NCBI RefSeq assembly: GCF_031143425.1
Contig: NC_090446.1
Location: forward strand, 1,023,205,066-1,023,269,065
Direction: 5' to 3'
Source: Pleurodeles waltl
Taxonomy: Eukaryota > Chordata > Amphibia > Caudata > Salamandridae
Length of the DNA: 64,000 nucleotides
Part shown: positions 1 to 10,983 of the stretch, piece by piece
How the letters are laid out: every line of letters begins with the position of its first letter
Numbering within the stretch: position 1 is the stretch's first letter
Translations under genes and position numbers: made by a program
The notes under the pieces: generated by a model
What the model saw: the letters and a program-made list of their open reading frames with translations, nothing else
Databases searched by the model: none
What the model was told of the DNA's origin: nothing

Positions 1-714
1 CCCTCTTCCACACGGACAAGGAGGGCGCATTATGTGATTTCCATGCCTGTGCTATAACTCTCTTGGCCGTGGTAAAGCCTAGAAATAGAAGCACCCACTT
101 GAATCGGTTGCTATCCAACTCCTCTGTGATATGTAGTATGATTAGCCTGCCTCTGCTTTTAACATCTTTGAGCCTACGCAGCAGAAACAGCTTCAAAGCT
201 ATAATGTGCTAATATTATTGCTCACTAAAGCAGAAATAAGTTTGAAGCAGATGCCTAGAGTTCATTGCAATTTTTCAGCCGGTTTCTAAATGTAAGCCTT
301 TTGATCCTTAATCTCGCACTCATTGAGGGCATGGTCGGTTTCCATCCTCCTAGCCCAGAAGTATGTATTCATTGGTTGCATGGCCTCTCAATTGGGTGGC
401 AAAGTGGAGCATTTGACTCTTTTTTTCCCTTTCAGTTTATCAGTAAGAATTTTCACTGTTGGTGACAAGTACGATAAGTGAGATATGAGGGCATTGTTAT
501 TTTAACTTTTGAATCAGGCATGACTTTCATCAGAAATGAGTAGTTCTCTGACTTAAAATGGCCTATCTCCAAACAGACCGTTCTCAGCAGTCTGTGCGAA
601 TGTACCATTGGAGCACAGTGTTACAGGTAAAGGTTCTCATTTCAGACAGCAAACTACTGCACAGTTTTTCAAATTAGATAGATTCATTTAGGTTAATCAG
701 AAAATACTGTAGCT
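1..714. other. intron-like sequence, no recognisable feature
   Basis: I see no coding exon, RNA gene or clear repeat here. Short open frames exist but have no domain character. It is taken as intron of the ABCA5-like gene because that gene's exons lie downstream on the plus strand, which is inference. Confidence 0.5.
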
Positions 715-860
715 GTTGGAGAGGTTTTGGTGTAACTGCCAGAGTTGTGGACTTTGGAGCTGTGGAACATAGTTCGAGTCTTGGCATCGGCTCAACATCC
801 CATGATTCTAGGCAAATCACTTAATCTTCCTGTGCCACCAAAAAGGCAAGAATTTACAAT
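715..860 (+). repeat. tRNA-derived SINE fragment, MIR/CORE-like
   Basis: The sequence holds a Pol III B-box-like motif (AGTTCGAGTCTTGGC near 771-785). It is followed by a block resembling the conserved part of MIR/CORE-type SINEs (GGCAAATCACTTAATCTTCC near 812-831). The order B box, spacer, core is that of an old vertebrate tRNA-derived SINE. Ends and A box are blurred, so limits are approximate. It is probably inactive. Confidence 0.5.
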
Positions 861-1141
861 GCAATAGGTCTCACATTTGCAAGAGTTAGAGCTATTGGCC
901 TTGTGAATGACAATGCTTTTATTTATGTTTTGGTTTGGAGTGTAGGGGATGTATGTGGTGTGGAGTGGACATTTGTGGTTTGTACTTTAATTGTTACTTG
1001 TGGAATTGTGCAGTGTGGAACTGTGTGGTACAGAGTGTATTTGAGTAGTAGAATTATGTGGCTTGGTGAATATATATAGGTGAGAGCTGCATGGAATAGA
1101 TGGAAAGGAAGATAGAGAGGGATAGGTGGTTTATTTAGGAA
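861..1141. other. unclassified spacer before minisatellite
   Basis: AT-rich sequence with TGTGG-rich stretches and no coding or structural signal that I can support. Confidence 0.4.
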
Positions 1142-1980
1142 TTGGTGAAAGCTTCCCTCACAGAGAAGGTACAATGCAAGCGTCCCTCATACAGAAGGTA
1201 CAATACAAGCTTCCCTCACAGAGAAGGTACAATGCAAGCTTCCTTTACAGAGAAGGTACAGTGCAAGCTTCCCTCACACAGAAGGTACAATGCAAGCCTC
1301 CCTCACAGGGAAGGTTCAGTGCAAGTTTCCCTCACACAGATGGTACATTGCAAGCTTACCTCACACAGAAGGTACAATGCAAGCTTCACTCACAGAGAAG
1401 GTGCAGTGCAAGCTTCTCTCACACAGAAGATACAGTGCAAGCTTCCCTCACTGGGAAGGTGTACAATACAAGCTTCTCCGACAGAGATGGTACAATGCAT
1501 ACTTCCCTCACAGAGAAGGTACAATGCATGGTTCCCTCACAGAGAATGTACCATGCAAGCTTCCCCCTCACACGCAGATACAGTACAGGCAGCAGCAGGA
1601 CATACTTCTCACACACAGCAGATACAGCACAGGCAGTAGTGCATGCTCCCTCACACAGAAGGGTCAATGCACACTTCTCCCACACAGATGGTTCAGTGCA
1701 CGCTTCTCCCACACAGAAGGCTCAGTGCACGCTTCTCCCACACAGAAGGTACAATGCATGCTTCCCCCAAACAGAAGGTACAATGCATGCTTCCCTCATA
1801 GAGAAGGTACAGTGCAAGCTTCCCTCACACAGAAGGTACAATGCAGGCTTCCCTCACAGAGGAGGTACAAAGCAAGCTTCCCTCCCAGAGAAGGTACAGT
1901 ACAAGCTTCCCTCAAATGGAAGGTACAATGCAGGTGTCCCTCACAGAGAAGGTGAAGTGCAAGCTTCCCTCACATGTACC
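1142..1980. repeat. minisatellite, 29-bp unit, about 29 copies
   Basis: A 29-bp unit of the form CTTCCCTCACAGAGAAGGTACAATGCAAG repeats head to tail. Unit starts at 1210, 1239 and 1268 show the exact period. Copies vary mainly at CACAG versus ACACAG, ACAATG versus ACAGTG and GCAAGC versus GCACGC. A more diverged block lies at about 1560-1700 (CAGATACAGCACAGGCAGTAG). Because 29 is not a multiple of 3, the array reads through in several frames, and this produces long apparent proteins of 165 to 287 residues. These are array artefacts and not genes. Confidence 0.95.
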
Positions 1981-3254
1981 AGCTATTAAATAAATCACAA
2001 GCATGCATGTGTAACTCAGTTTAAAGGAAATGCTACATAAGGCAGAAAGGAATCACATCATCCAAATTAGTAGGCAGTATATTTTAAGGCTGTTTGGTCC
2101 AGGGAAGTAGAAACTCTGGATTTAAAATGTAACACAATGGTTGGTTTCACTAAAAAGAAAGGGCCGATTTCCAGGTGGCCTGAGGACTAATAGACAGTAT
2201 GCCAAACCATAATCTGCTGTATGCGTGCAGAGCATAGAGAAGGGATAACATTAGCAAAGCAATGTCCTTCTCATTTGTGGGTGGAGTTATAAGTAAGCAG
2301 GCTCAGCACTGCATGAGATAAAGTAAAAACACTCTGAAACGCCGTCAGGAGAGTGAAACCTGACGTAGCAACATGTGGGCCCCGGTATCACAACAGATAA
2401 CAGAAACAATACTCTTGGATTTTTTATAATTAAAAGAAAAATGATTTAAACCTACTATTATGAAAAGGAGGCCCCTGCACTTGTAGTGGTGGGAAGCCTG
2501 CAGCAACCCAGCCATAGCAGGTCTCAGCTGTTTACAAATCAATTCAGTCAGCTGGATCTAGCCCGCAGTGGTAGTTGCCGCCGGAGTGTCTGTACAAAAT
2601 AATAATAAACTAAATAAATAAAGAGCAGCAATGGAGAGTTAATAAAAAGGAAACAGCAACAGAGTAATAAAACACTCTGTCCCTTACGCTCCCCGAGAGC
2701 AGCTGCACATCTCTCCTCACCTGTCGAGCAGTCTCCTGCATGGCTGAGGCATATGAAGCTGTCCTGGGAAGAGGCACACCAGGGAACAGACGACTGCTCA
2801 GGGAGAGAGTGCCTCCTCTGCACCTAGGGCTATTACAAGATGAGAGCGTGGAAGAGTGCAGCAGGACTGGCAAACCATAAATAAACAAACGTAAGACAGT
2901 ATGGAGGAGGGAGGAAAGTCTTGGAATGCACAGCAAATGTGACCAGATAAGATTTACAACCCTGTTTCCAGCAGAGCTCAGAAAGTCGAGCACTCTTTTC
3001 CAGTGCTCCAGATGAGTGATCAACATAGTCCCTGAACACATCTTAAAATGGTGAGCAGTGTATTTAAATATTAGTTGGTCCAATCTCCTGGGAGGAGACA
3101 AAAAAGAAAAAAGGTGGGACAAAGAGTGAGAATACCCATTAGCAAACAAAGATTTTTAAAGGACACTTGCATACAAAATTACAATGACTGGGTGAAGCTG
3201 AACCTCATAAACCATCCACATCAGGTCACTAAGTGACAGCGCAAGCGCTGTTTA
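1981..3254. other. unclassified intronic sequence
   Basis: No exon, terminal repeat or domain is recognisable. The stretch at about 2540-3150 carries overlapping minus-strand open frames without any motif I know. They may be part of an old unclassified repeat. Confidence 0.35.
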
Positions 3255-4402
3255 GGCTCGACCTAAAAATGAATGTGTCCTTGTGTAGCATAACTGGTGA
3301 TCATGTAAAGCACTCCAGATTCCTCACCTCTTGAATACTCCCCCAGGCACAAAACTAGTCCAGAAAACTCTTCTTCACAGCTCTTGCCCGATGGTAGGGG
3401 GTGCTTGGCTTCATTCGGCTTTGGAAGGATGTTCCTGTGATGGCGTTGACTCCATAAAGCGATCACACCTATGTTAATGTCACTTCTATTTTTTGCATGT
3501 CTTCGTAGTTATGGGTTCTTTCTCTCCTTAGAAAACAATGTTCACAGCCAGTGCAACAACAATGCCCTCTCCTAAAACATTCTGGGTTTAAGCCTTGTCA
3601 GGACTGTGAGGGACTTACGTCAGTAACCAAACCCATGACATCTGCCTCTGGTGTTTGAGTTCTGGTCATGATTTCCAAGTTATGTGAGTTATATCAGAGC
3701 ATGTACCCCAAGGCCATCAGTATGCAAGAGTTCTTCATGGCTGGGCCAAGCACAGTAGAGGTTAATGACAATTTTGGCCTCGTTCTAAATGTCAGGAGTC
3801 AATATCTGCCAACAAGGAACAGAAAAAGAAGAGAAATCAAGCATAAGCAAGGTTGATCAGCAAGGCCACTCCCTGACTCCTCTTCGGAGCCTGAGTTTGT
3901 CAAGGTCAATGCCCCTTTAAAAACTAATAGTACTGAAGGCACTGGTGCCACCATCCCTGGCACTGGCCCCACAGCGGTACCCGGAATTCCCAACAAGCAG
4001 AGATGATCTAGTGCCATATCTGCATGCCGTGTTTGAGGTGTATTGGCATACATTGGCACTCTCTGGAGTTCCATCATAGCCCCTGGTACCTCTGGGAATG
4101 CTGTATTGTATGGCTTTATGCTGGTGGATATTCCCTTGGCGCCCTTTGTCTCTTTTTTGCCTCCATAATTGATGCTGCCATCACCTCTGGCATCATTGGC
4201 ACCAAGCCTGCAAGACCTTCAACACCAGTGCTGCAGACTCCAGCCCCTGTTACATCCCAGGCACCAGTTTCTCATATAACCCTGATGTTGTTGAAGCTGG
4301 AGTTTTCTTCCTCAGGATCCCAACCTCCATTTCACAGGTCTAGGAGGAAGTCACAATGTTTACTGGAAAAAAGAATAGTATTAGATCTGTGACCTGTTTG
4401 GT

Positions 4403-4696
4403 ATGGACTGTGAGCAGGATGACCTTCTAGAGTCTGTGGTGAAATTCCAGAGTTTATCAGAGGTTAGCGGTAGTGACACTTCCGCAGAACTGGAGTTTGC
4501 TAGACTTATCGGGTCCTGCCCTGCCGATACATCCTCATATTATTCCATTATTTGCAACGCAGTGGATGTTTTGGAGCTTCCCTTGCCGTATGTGAAGACT
4601 AAAGATAACTTCCTCATGGAGTTTCTTAAAATTTCATTTCACACCTCTGAGCCAATTTACCCTTTTAATGAGGTCCTATTATGGCCTGTGCTATAA
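4403..4696 (+). pseudogene. DIRS gag-like fragment
   Basis: The 97-residue open frame contains LPYVKTKDNFLMEF and SEPIYPFNEVLL. It aligns by eye with the DIRS copy at 18.8 kb, which reads TNLLTEMLELGASIAEPQLPF. This is the segment before the reverse transcriptase in salamander-type DIRS elements. It is presumed to be a structural (Gag-like) protein of the element's ribonucleoprotein. The frame is open at both sides only for a short distance, so this is a pseudogene piece. Confidence 0.55.
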
Positions 4697-5206
4697 ACAT
4701 GAATCACCCCATCTTTGACTCCTGTAGTCAATCATGCGGATACCAGGGGATATACTACCCCAGTGACCACTCATTATTATTGTTTTCCAAGCTTCATCCT
4801 CATTCAAACTAATGCCTGGGACTTTCTCTACCACTCTTGGGATAGGGAGACAAAAAATATAAAAGCCTGAGACAAGATGATATTTGTGGCTAGGAGACTT
4901 GCCCTCATATTCTTAATTGCCACAAGGATACCCTCACACGTGATAGTGTGCTTTACAAATACTAATAACATAGCATGATTATTGGAATGTTATGTTGCCA
5001 CCCTCTGGGATGTGGTTGGAAGACTAATCCCTAAACTCCCCCAGGAAGTTCAAGTCCACTTTTAAGACCCCATCAGAGATGGGCATGCAGCATCTTGCCA
5101 TGTCATCCAGTCAGTGCTGAATATGTCAGATTTGGTTGCCAGGTCCATGGGAATGTCCATCGCTGGTAAACGACATGCCTAGCTAAGAACCTAGGCATAC
5201 TCATCA

Positions 5207-5400
5207 GTGTTGTGGCTACGGCGTCTTAGCCACCCCGCCAAGCACTATTGCTTAGATTCAGAGGTGAAAAGGATGGTCATTTTGTTTGTTCTGTACTCCA
5301 TGCTTTCCTCTTTTAACTATCCATTGAGGCCTTTAATCCCAGATGTGGGTATTGCTTGGGAATCTACCCTAGAGGTAAGAAATCTCCAGGTTCAAATATG
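5207..5400 (+). pseudogene. DIRS tyrosine recombinase C-terminal fragment
   Basis: The translated text AKHYCLDSEVKRMVILFVL corresponds to the end of the DIRS tyrosine recombinase, equivalent to the TEHYFLNSQVRRDGHF stretch at 22.45 kb. This enzyme inserts the circular DNA copy without making a target duplication. The catalytic Arg-His-Arg part is absent. The right terminal sequence of the element follows immediately. Confidence 0.55.
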
Positions 5401-5813
5401 TATTTGTGTGGAAGCAGACCACAAGCCCCGCTACTCGCCTCATGGATCCCCAACAAACCTGGGAGCACCTACAGTAAAAAGAGAGAAAGGGTTAAACCAG
5501 GAAAAACCCAACAGCACTAACGATGGACCAGTGTGTTTTCAAGAAGGAAGGTGGGACTAACACAGACGGAGCCAATCGCTGGGATGAAGAGTAGGAGAAA
5601 AGGATGCTGCTGCGGGACGAGGGGAGAGCGTGAGGGAAACCGGAGGATCAGAGGAAGTAGAAGATGTGGAACAATCACAGGAGAAGCCATCGGGTGAAGC
5701 ATTCGCAGCAGAAGATGCTGATGGTCAGGACAAGAATCCTGAGGTTTGGAGCAAAGAATACAGAATTTCCTAGCTAATGAGAAGGAAAGTTTAAATTCTA
5801 TTAAGGACAAGTA

Positions 5814-5975
5814 GGCGATAGTTATGCATTTCCTCCTTTTCTTTAATAAAACAGCATTTTCAAAGTTATAAAAGAAAAAACACATAACGATGTCAGAACT
5901 ACAAGTCTCATGAATTTCTGGGTGAATGTGTCCACAGTCTATTGTATATGATCATGTGACCTCCCTTCCCGTTCC
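5814..5975 (-). repeat. DIRS inverted terminal repeat, left arm
   Basis: It contains ACAGCATTTTCAAAGTTA, GTCAGAACTACAAGTCTCATG, GGGTGAATGTGTCCA and TATTGTATATGATCATGTGA. The reverse complements of all four occur in the same relative order at 10789-10960. A stretch of about 20 bp present in the right arm (TAACCATAGTCCAATCACAACA on the complementary strand) is missing here. Confidence 0.9.
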
Positions 5976-6251
5976 TCTTTTTCACTGGAGGAAGTTTAGC
6001 CTTTAGTGACTTTCCTACTCAAACCTTTGATCATTTCCTGTGCAATAAATAAAATAACGTATGTTATAAGGATATGGTAGAATAACAATTATTGTGAAAC
6101 CAAGCAAAGTATATTACATTACTAAATTTATGACTATAGTAAACTAATAAAGCAGTATATTCTTACAAAACAGAAAACATTAATTTAAAAAAAGAAAACA
6201 AATACTGAATATGAAGTTACAGGAAGGGTCAGGTAATTAAGTTTGATACCC

Positions 6252-6360
6252 ATGGGTGGGATAATCTTCGCCTCCTTGTCCTTAATAGTATTGAAATTTT
6301 CCTTCTGGTTAGATAGGACATTTTTCATTCTACGTCGGAACCAGAGGCGAGGATGACATA
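6252..6360 (-). repeat. DIRS internal complementary region
   Basis: Bases 6252-6325 are the inverse of the left end (both contain CTATTAAGGACAAG, one on each strand). Bases 6330-6360 (GGAACCAGAGGCGAGGATGACAT) match the outer edge of the right end. One short internal segment therefore joins sequences complementary to both element tips. In DIRS-1-like elements such a segment is thought to template the closure of the circular DNA intermediate. Confidence 0.75.
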
Positions 6361-6505
6361 TGTTCAAAACTTATTCACCACTCGAGATGCCGCCTTTGAG
6401 ATGGTTTTAAATAGTTTTTTTTAAATTTGACTCTGATGACCAATCTGCTGCATTCATGATATCTTCCAATCTGCCACCTGCCTGTATAGCTTTGGAAGCC
6501 ATTGC

Positions 6506-7348
6506 TCACCTAGTGTAGTGAGCACCAAAGTTATGAATATCCATACCAGCTTCTGCCATAATCCATTGTACCCACCTGGCAATTAAAGACAAAGAAACTG
6601 CCTTAAATGGTTTATGGAGGGCAATAAGCAATTGTTTTTCTACTGGAGGTCTAACCTTCATTGTCATGTCTTCGTATGCTTTAATACATTTTACCACACA
6701 TGGTTTAGGTTTATCAGGAAAAACTGGATCGGATACTGACCTGATATTTTTTTAGTCCTTCTGGATACAGTGAGTGTGACCCCTTCAGGAGTGAAAATCT
6801 TGGCTGAAATGTCTAATGCCTGTATATCAGACACTCTTTTACATGAAATCAGACAAAGTAAGATGGCTATTTTAGCTGATAGTTCCTTTCGAGTAAAATA
6901 TTAATTATCTTGCCAATTTAATAAAAAACGTAATATGATATTAACATCCCATAAGTCGGAATATATGGGTTCAGGGGGTACCTCTTATTAATTTACAAAT
7001 CCAAGGGTGCTCACCAATGGGTTTTTGTGTCAACCGGAATGTGTCATGAAGAAATAGCTGATCCGAAAGAGTTCATTGTAGGAGACGCTAATCCAGATTG
7101 TGCTAATTCTGCTAAGAAATTCATAATGTGAGTAACTTCAGCCCCCAACAACCAGATATTTTTCCACACATCAACTTTTGCATCAACACCAAGCTGATCC
7201 CTTCCTCTTGGAAGCACCCGAAGCCCAAGCTTGTTGTATGAAGTTTGCCGCTTCTATTGAAAGTTGTTTTTTTCCCAACGATCTCGGATATCCTCCATGC
7301 CATGAGGCAAAGATGACCTTGAAGGACCATCAGGTGTAAGTAACCCAA
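6506..7348 (-). pseudogene. DIRS tyrosine recombinase remnant
   Basis: At 6697-6506 the minus strand encodes the recombinase C-terminal half with ARWVQWIMAEAGMDIHNFGA followed by HYTR, which matches the His-X-X-Arg box. The upstream part, to about 7348, is broken by frameshifts. The downstream part containing the nucleophilic Tyr is expected near 6370-6500 and is not clearly preserved. The enzyme would integrate the element's circular cDNA in the nucleus. This copy is inactive. Confidence 0.65.
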
Positions 7349-8870
7349 GTGATTCTAAAGAATCTAAGGGAATAAGAGCAGTTTTATCAGGAGATCCCAA
7401 GAGAGTTCCATCGTGGTTGGGAACCAAGCTTGCGATTTCTAGATCGGTGTTGCTAGAACTAGAGATGCTGCTTGATGTTTGGCCTGAGCCACCACCCTGG
7501 GGATCATTAGAAAAGGTAGGAAGTGGTACAGATGAACTTTTGACCAATCCTGAACCAAAGCATCCATTGCTGCTGCATCCTGGTCTGGACTCTAGCTCAC
7601 ATATTGAGGGAGATGATGATTCAAGCGAGATACAAAGAGGTCCAGATCGCATGAGGGCTTGGAAAACAGAATGGTTCAATTTCCAATCTCTGCTGTCTGA
7701 GAAGTTCCTTGAGTTCCAGTCTGCTACTGTGTTCTGGGTTCTTGGAAAATATTCTGCTGTCATCGAGATCTGTCTCTGAAGACAATAGTGCCAAAAGTCC
7801 TTGGCTAGGTCTGCTAATATTTTTGATCAAGTTCCTCCCAGGCAATTTATGTATTGGACTGCCAATATGTTGCCCATCCGCAACAGGATACATTGTGACA
7901 CCTTGTCTTTGGTGAGAAATTTTACTCCGAAAGACAAGGGTAGTAGTTCTAGGCAATTTATGTGAAGTTGTAATTCTTCTGTCAACTATCTGTCTCCCAT
8001 CAAAATGTTCCCACATCTGGCTCTCCAGGCCCTGGCCCAGGCGACTGGCATCTGATTCTGTGATAATGTCCAGGGCTGACCCAAACATCGCTCTCCCATT
8101 CCAGGCTTCTGTATGGTTTATCCACCATTGGAGTTCTGTCCTGGCTTCCGAATTCAACAAGATAAGTTGTGAGTAAGTTAGACCCTTGCGTAAATGAGTG
8201 GCTATTCTATCTCGTCGAAGGACTGTCTGGAGTTCTTTCTGAATCTTTGAGACCTTCGATGGAGGGAGACTGAGGGAAGCTTTCAGTGAGTCTATCAAGA
8301 AACCTAGGAAAGTAATTTGTTGAGTTGGAACAAGTTCTGATTTCTGTTGGTTGATGATAAAACCTAGGTCCTGAAAAGAGCAATAGTCACTTGTATTTGA
8401 GATGTTGAGGGGATTGGTCCATCAGACGAATGTCATCTACGTAGATGATCATCGGAACACCCCTTGTACGTAGAAACTCCACCACCAGTCTTAACAGTTT
8501 GGTAAAGCACCATGCTGCGGAGGGTAGGCCGAAGGGAAGAGCTAGAAATGCTTACACCTGATCCTTCCATAGAAACTGGAGAAATCTCTGATGAGGAGGG
8601 AATATTGGAATGGTGAGGTAAGCATCTTTGAGATCCAACCTGACCATCTAATCTGCTGTCAGAAGAATATCTCTTAAGAGGTGTATACCTTCCATTTTGG
8701 AGTGGTGATAGAGCAGCCACTCATTGAATTCCTTTTAATGTATCACCGGTTTGAAACCCTTGTCTTTCTTTTGTACCAGAAACGTTTTGCTTAAGAGCCG
8801 GCGTGGGTGAAGTACTAACCACTAAATGGTTCCTTTCAGTAAGAGATCTTGAATCTCTGAGTCAATTAGA
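7254..8870 (-). pseudogene. DIRS reverse transcriptase and RNase H remnant
   Basis: On the minus strand, translation across several frames gives KDAYLTIPIF (palm domain), ALPFGLPSAAWCFTKLL and the catalytic motif YVDDI near 8433-8447. The RT thumb (SLKASLSLPPSKVSKIQKEL, 8294-8235) follows. The RNase H-like part has ITESDAS near 8060 and NTVADWNSRNFS near 7730-7695. An in-frame stop lies between the palm motifs, and at least one frameshift separates thumb and palm. The order fits DIRS pol. The enzyme would copy element RNA into cDNA. Confidence 0.75.
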
Positions 8871-9353
8871 ATTGATTCTTTGATGGAGAAAAATAGAGGT
8901 CTTGGATGAATGTTTTGGATTGGAGATCCATTAAATTTGATGTGAAAGCCCTGAACAGTTTGGAGGATCTAGGGATCCGTTGTAATTTTCTCCCAATTGT
9001 AAGCAAAGTTCTTAATTCTCCCTCCAAGTTTTTGACAGGGAAAAAAGGGTATTGCTTACCGGAAATTTCTCCAGTGGTGTTAGCGCCTGCTCTGGCAGCC
9101 TCTCCATTAACCTCTGCTGGGGTAGAAGGTTCCTTGCCTTCCGTCGTTCCATCCATTATTTCCTTTGAAATGGGCTCTGGAGGGACCTTGTTGGGAGAAA
9201 TGGCCAGAGGAGCAGCCCCTGCCTCTCCCAGCCCCAGCAAAAACATTTCCAGGGAAGATTTCTTTTAATAGAGGTTTGTGCCTTATCAAGGGCGGAAAAA
9301 GGTCCTAAAAACTTTTCTAGTTCCTTAACAAATGGTTCTCCAAATAGGTCACA

Positions 9354-10122
9354 CTATGCAGTTTGTTTTGTCTCTGAAGTTGCTAATTCACCCAGTTTAG
9401 GGTGAATCTTTATGAGGAGGGATCTCCTTTGTTCAGTTGCCAGTGCACAATTATCATTACTTAGCAAGCAGATAGCTTGTTGAGCCCAACCGGTTATAAT
9501 CTCGGCAGATAAAGGGGTGCCTGTTTGTTTAGAATGCTCAGCTAATTGGATTAATTGGATAAGAGGGCCAGCCACTTCAAGCAACTTATCTTGGCAATTC
9601 CTGTTTGAACGATCTAGTCCCTTTTTGGGATCCCTCATGTATTTATTAAAAAAGATACAGAGCTTTGGATCTATGTCAGGTGTGACAGTAACTAGCCCTG
9701 ACTTCTTTCTCTAAGGGCTGTCGTAGCTTGCTGGAAACAAAAGCTGCCACTTTTTTATCAGGATTCCCCTCAGAAGAATGGGGGTGATCTCCTTCAGGGG
9801 ATTCTCAAGGAGTGGATCCAGGACACCATGGTCTTTTAGGATCCTGAGCAGTATCAGAGGAGACATCTCCATCTGAATCACCCTCTCCCCTAAAGGGGAC
9901 CTCATACTCGAGGTCAGAATTGTGGGCATCCTCCCTGTAGGGTGCGTACTTAAGCGTTCGCGCACTCTTACAAAAGGTTTCCAATTGTTTGTTGAAAACC
10001 TCCAGGTGCCCTGCATCACGCTTATAGGGCTTTTTTCCCACCTTTGTAGAGGTGCTAGAACCTGGCTCTGAGGAATTTGATGTAGAAAAAAAACCCTGGA
10101 ATGCTTTTGCCAATTTTATCAA
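9354..10122 (-). pseudogene. DIRS gag-like region remnant
   Basis: Minus-strand open frames at 10122-9805 and 9638-9354 are split. The first has IKLAKAFQGFFSTSNSSEPG and an acidic EYEVPFRGEGDSDGDVSSD stretch. The second has AGPLIQLIQLAEHSKQTGTP. The composition (basic and Ser/Pro-rich head, helical Leu-rich body) and the position upstream of RT fit the DIRS ORF1/gag product. No enzymatic motif is present. A G-rich run near 10130-10160 coincides with a frame break. Confidence 0.55.
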
Positions 10123-10788
10123 ATTGTTCTTTAAGGGGGGGGATGTATTTGGGGGGGGGGCGACTGTTCTTCCGCGTCCTGAAAGGATGAATATTCATGA
10201 CCAGCGGTTTGATCCCTGCTTTAGACAGTGGTAGCACCAATTAAAATACACCCAAAACTTAATAAAGGATAATCCCCTCGCAAGTGCTTTCAATGAAGTA
10301 CAAAAACATTTTGTACCAAAAAATAATATATTTGGCCACTAGATGGTGCTGAAAGGAATTGAATTTTTAAGGGGAAATAAACTGAAAGTGGATAACAACC
10401 AATTTAACTGTGTGCAATGCGAAGGTTGGCAAGGAAGAAGCTGTGAAAGAAACTCCCAAAGGGGAATCCTCACATAACTACCCTAACGCGTCCGAGCGAG
10501 GCAATTAAAGCACAGTAGTGCTGACTGCAAAGTCTCAACACATCTGACAGAACCGTGTTGGCAGCATGAGCACTTCCTCAGGAGCTGTGAAATCGGGTAA
10601 AAAACGCGCTTGGACAAAAAGCCTTCTGCACGATGTTATGTAGAAAATACAGTACACATCTGAAGAAGCGACATCAATAAAAACACATTAATACACTAAT
10701 AAATTGAATAAATATCAATGTCTGAGGAGTTAATAAAGGAATGACAACTGAGGAGCAGTGAACAAAGAGGAATGGAAAGGAACGTCAC

Positions 10789-10970
10789 ATGATCATATAC
10801 AATAGACTGTGTTGTGATTGGACTATGGTTACTATGGACACATTCACCCTGAGACTCATGGGACTTGTAGTTCTGATGTTGTTATATGTTTTTTTCATTT
10901 TTAACTTTGAAAATGCTGTTTTTTTTTTTTTTTAAATGAAGAAGGAAATGCATAATCCTCGCCTCCGGTC
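10789..10970 (-). repeat. DIRS inverted terminal repeat, right arm
   Basis: This is the reverse complement partner of 5814-5975. It includes TCACATGATCATATACAATAGACTG at its left edge and GGAAATGCATAATCCTCGCCTCCGG at its right edge, with a poly-T tract at about 10919-10933. It is the 5' end of the minus-strand element. Confidence 0.9.
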
Positions 10971-10983
10971 CTGACATAGAATT

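Larger units (their letters stand above)
3255..5560 (+). mobile_element. DIRS-type retrotransposon remnant, internally deleted
   Basis: Three landmarks shared with the better preserved DIRS copy at 17.5-22.9 kb occur in the right order. The first is a left-end sequence with AGATTCCTCACCTCTTGAATACTCCCCCAGGC near 3317. The second is a gag-like segment at 3840-4700. The third is the tail of a tyrosine recombinase plus a right end near 5340-5400 (TATTGCTTGGGAATCTACCC). The whole reverse transcriptase and RNase H part is missing, so the element was gutted by a deletion. It cannot be functional. Outer limits are approximate. Confidence 0.65.
5767..10983 (-). mobile_element. DIRS-type retrotransposon (family 2), with inverted ends
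   Basis: Read on the minus strand, the order is gag-like region (10122-9354), reverse transcriptase (about 8870-8220), RNase H region (about 8200-7620) and tyrosine recombinase (about 7350-6500). Next come an internal complementary region (6252-6360) and the terminal repeat. The two ends, at about 5767-5975 and 10789-10983, are inverted copies of each other. This arrangement, without direct LTRs and with a recombinase instead of an integrase, defines DIRS elements. Many stops and frameshifts are present. It belongs to a different family from the 17.5-kb copy, judged by its RT and terminal sequences. Confidence 0.85.

Noticed and set aside
1126..1989. 287-residue open frame (and overlapping 165- and 221-residue frames) as a repeat protein gene
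   Set aside because: All are the same 29-bp minisatellite read in rotating frames, with no start context, no splice support and no non-repetitive part.
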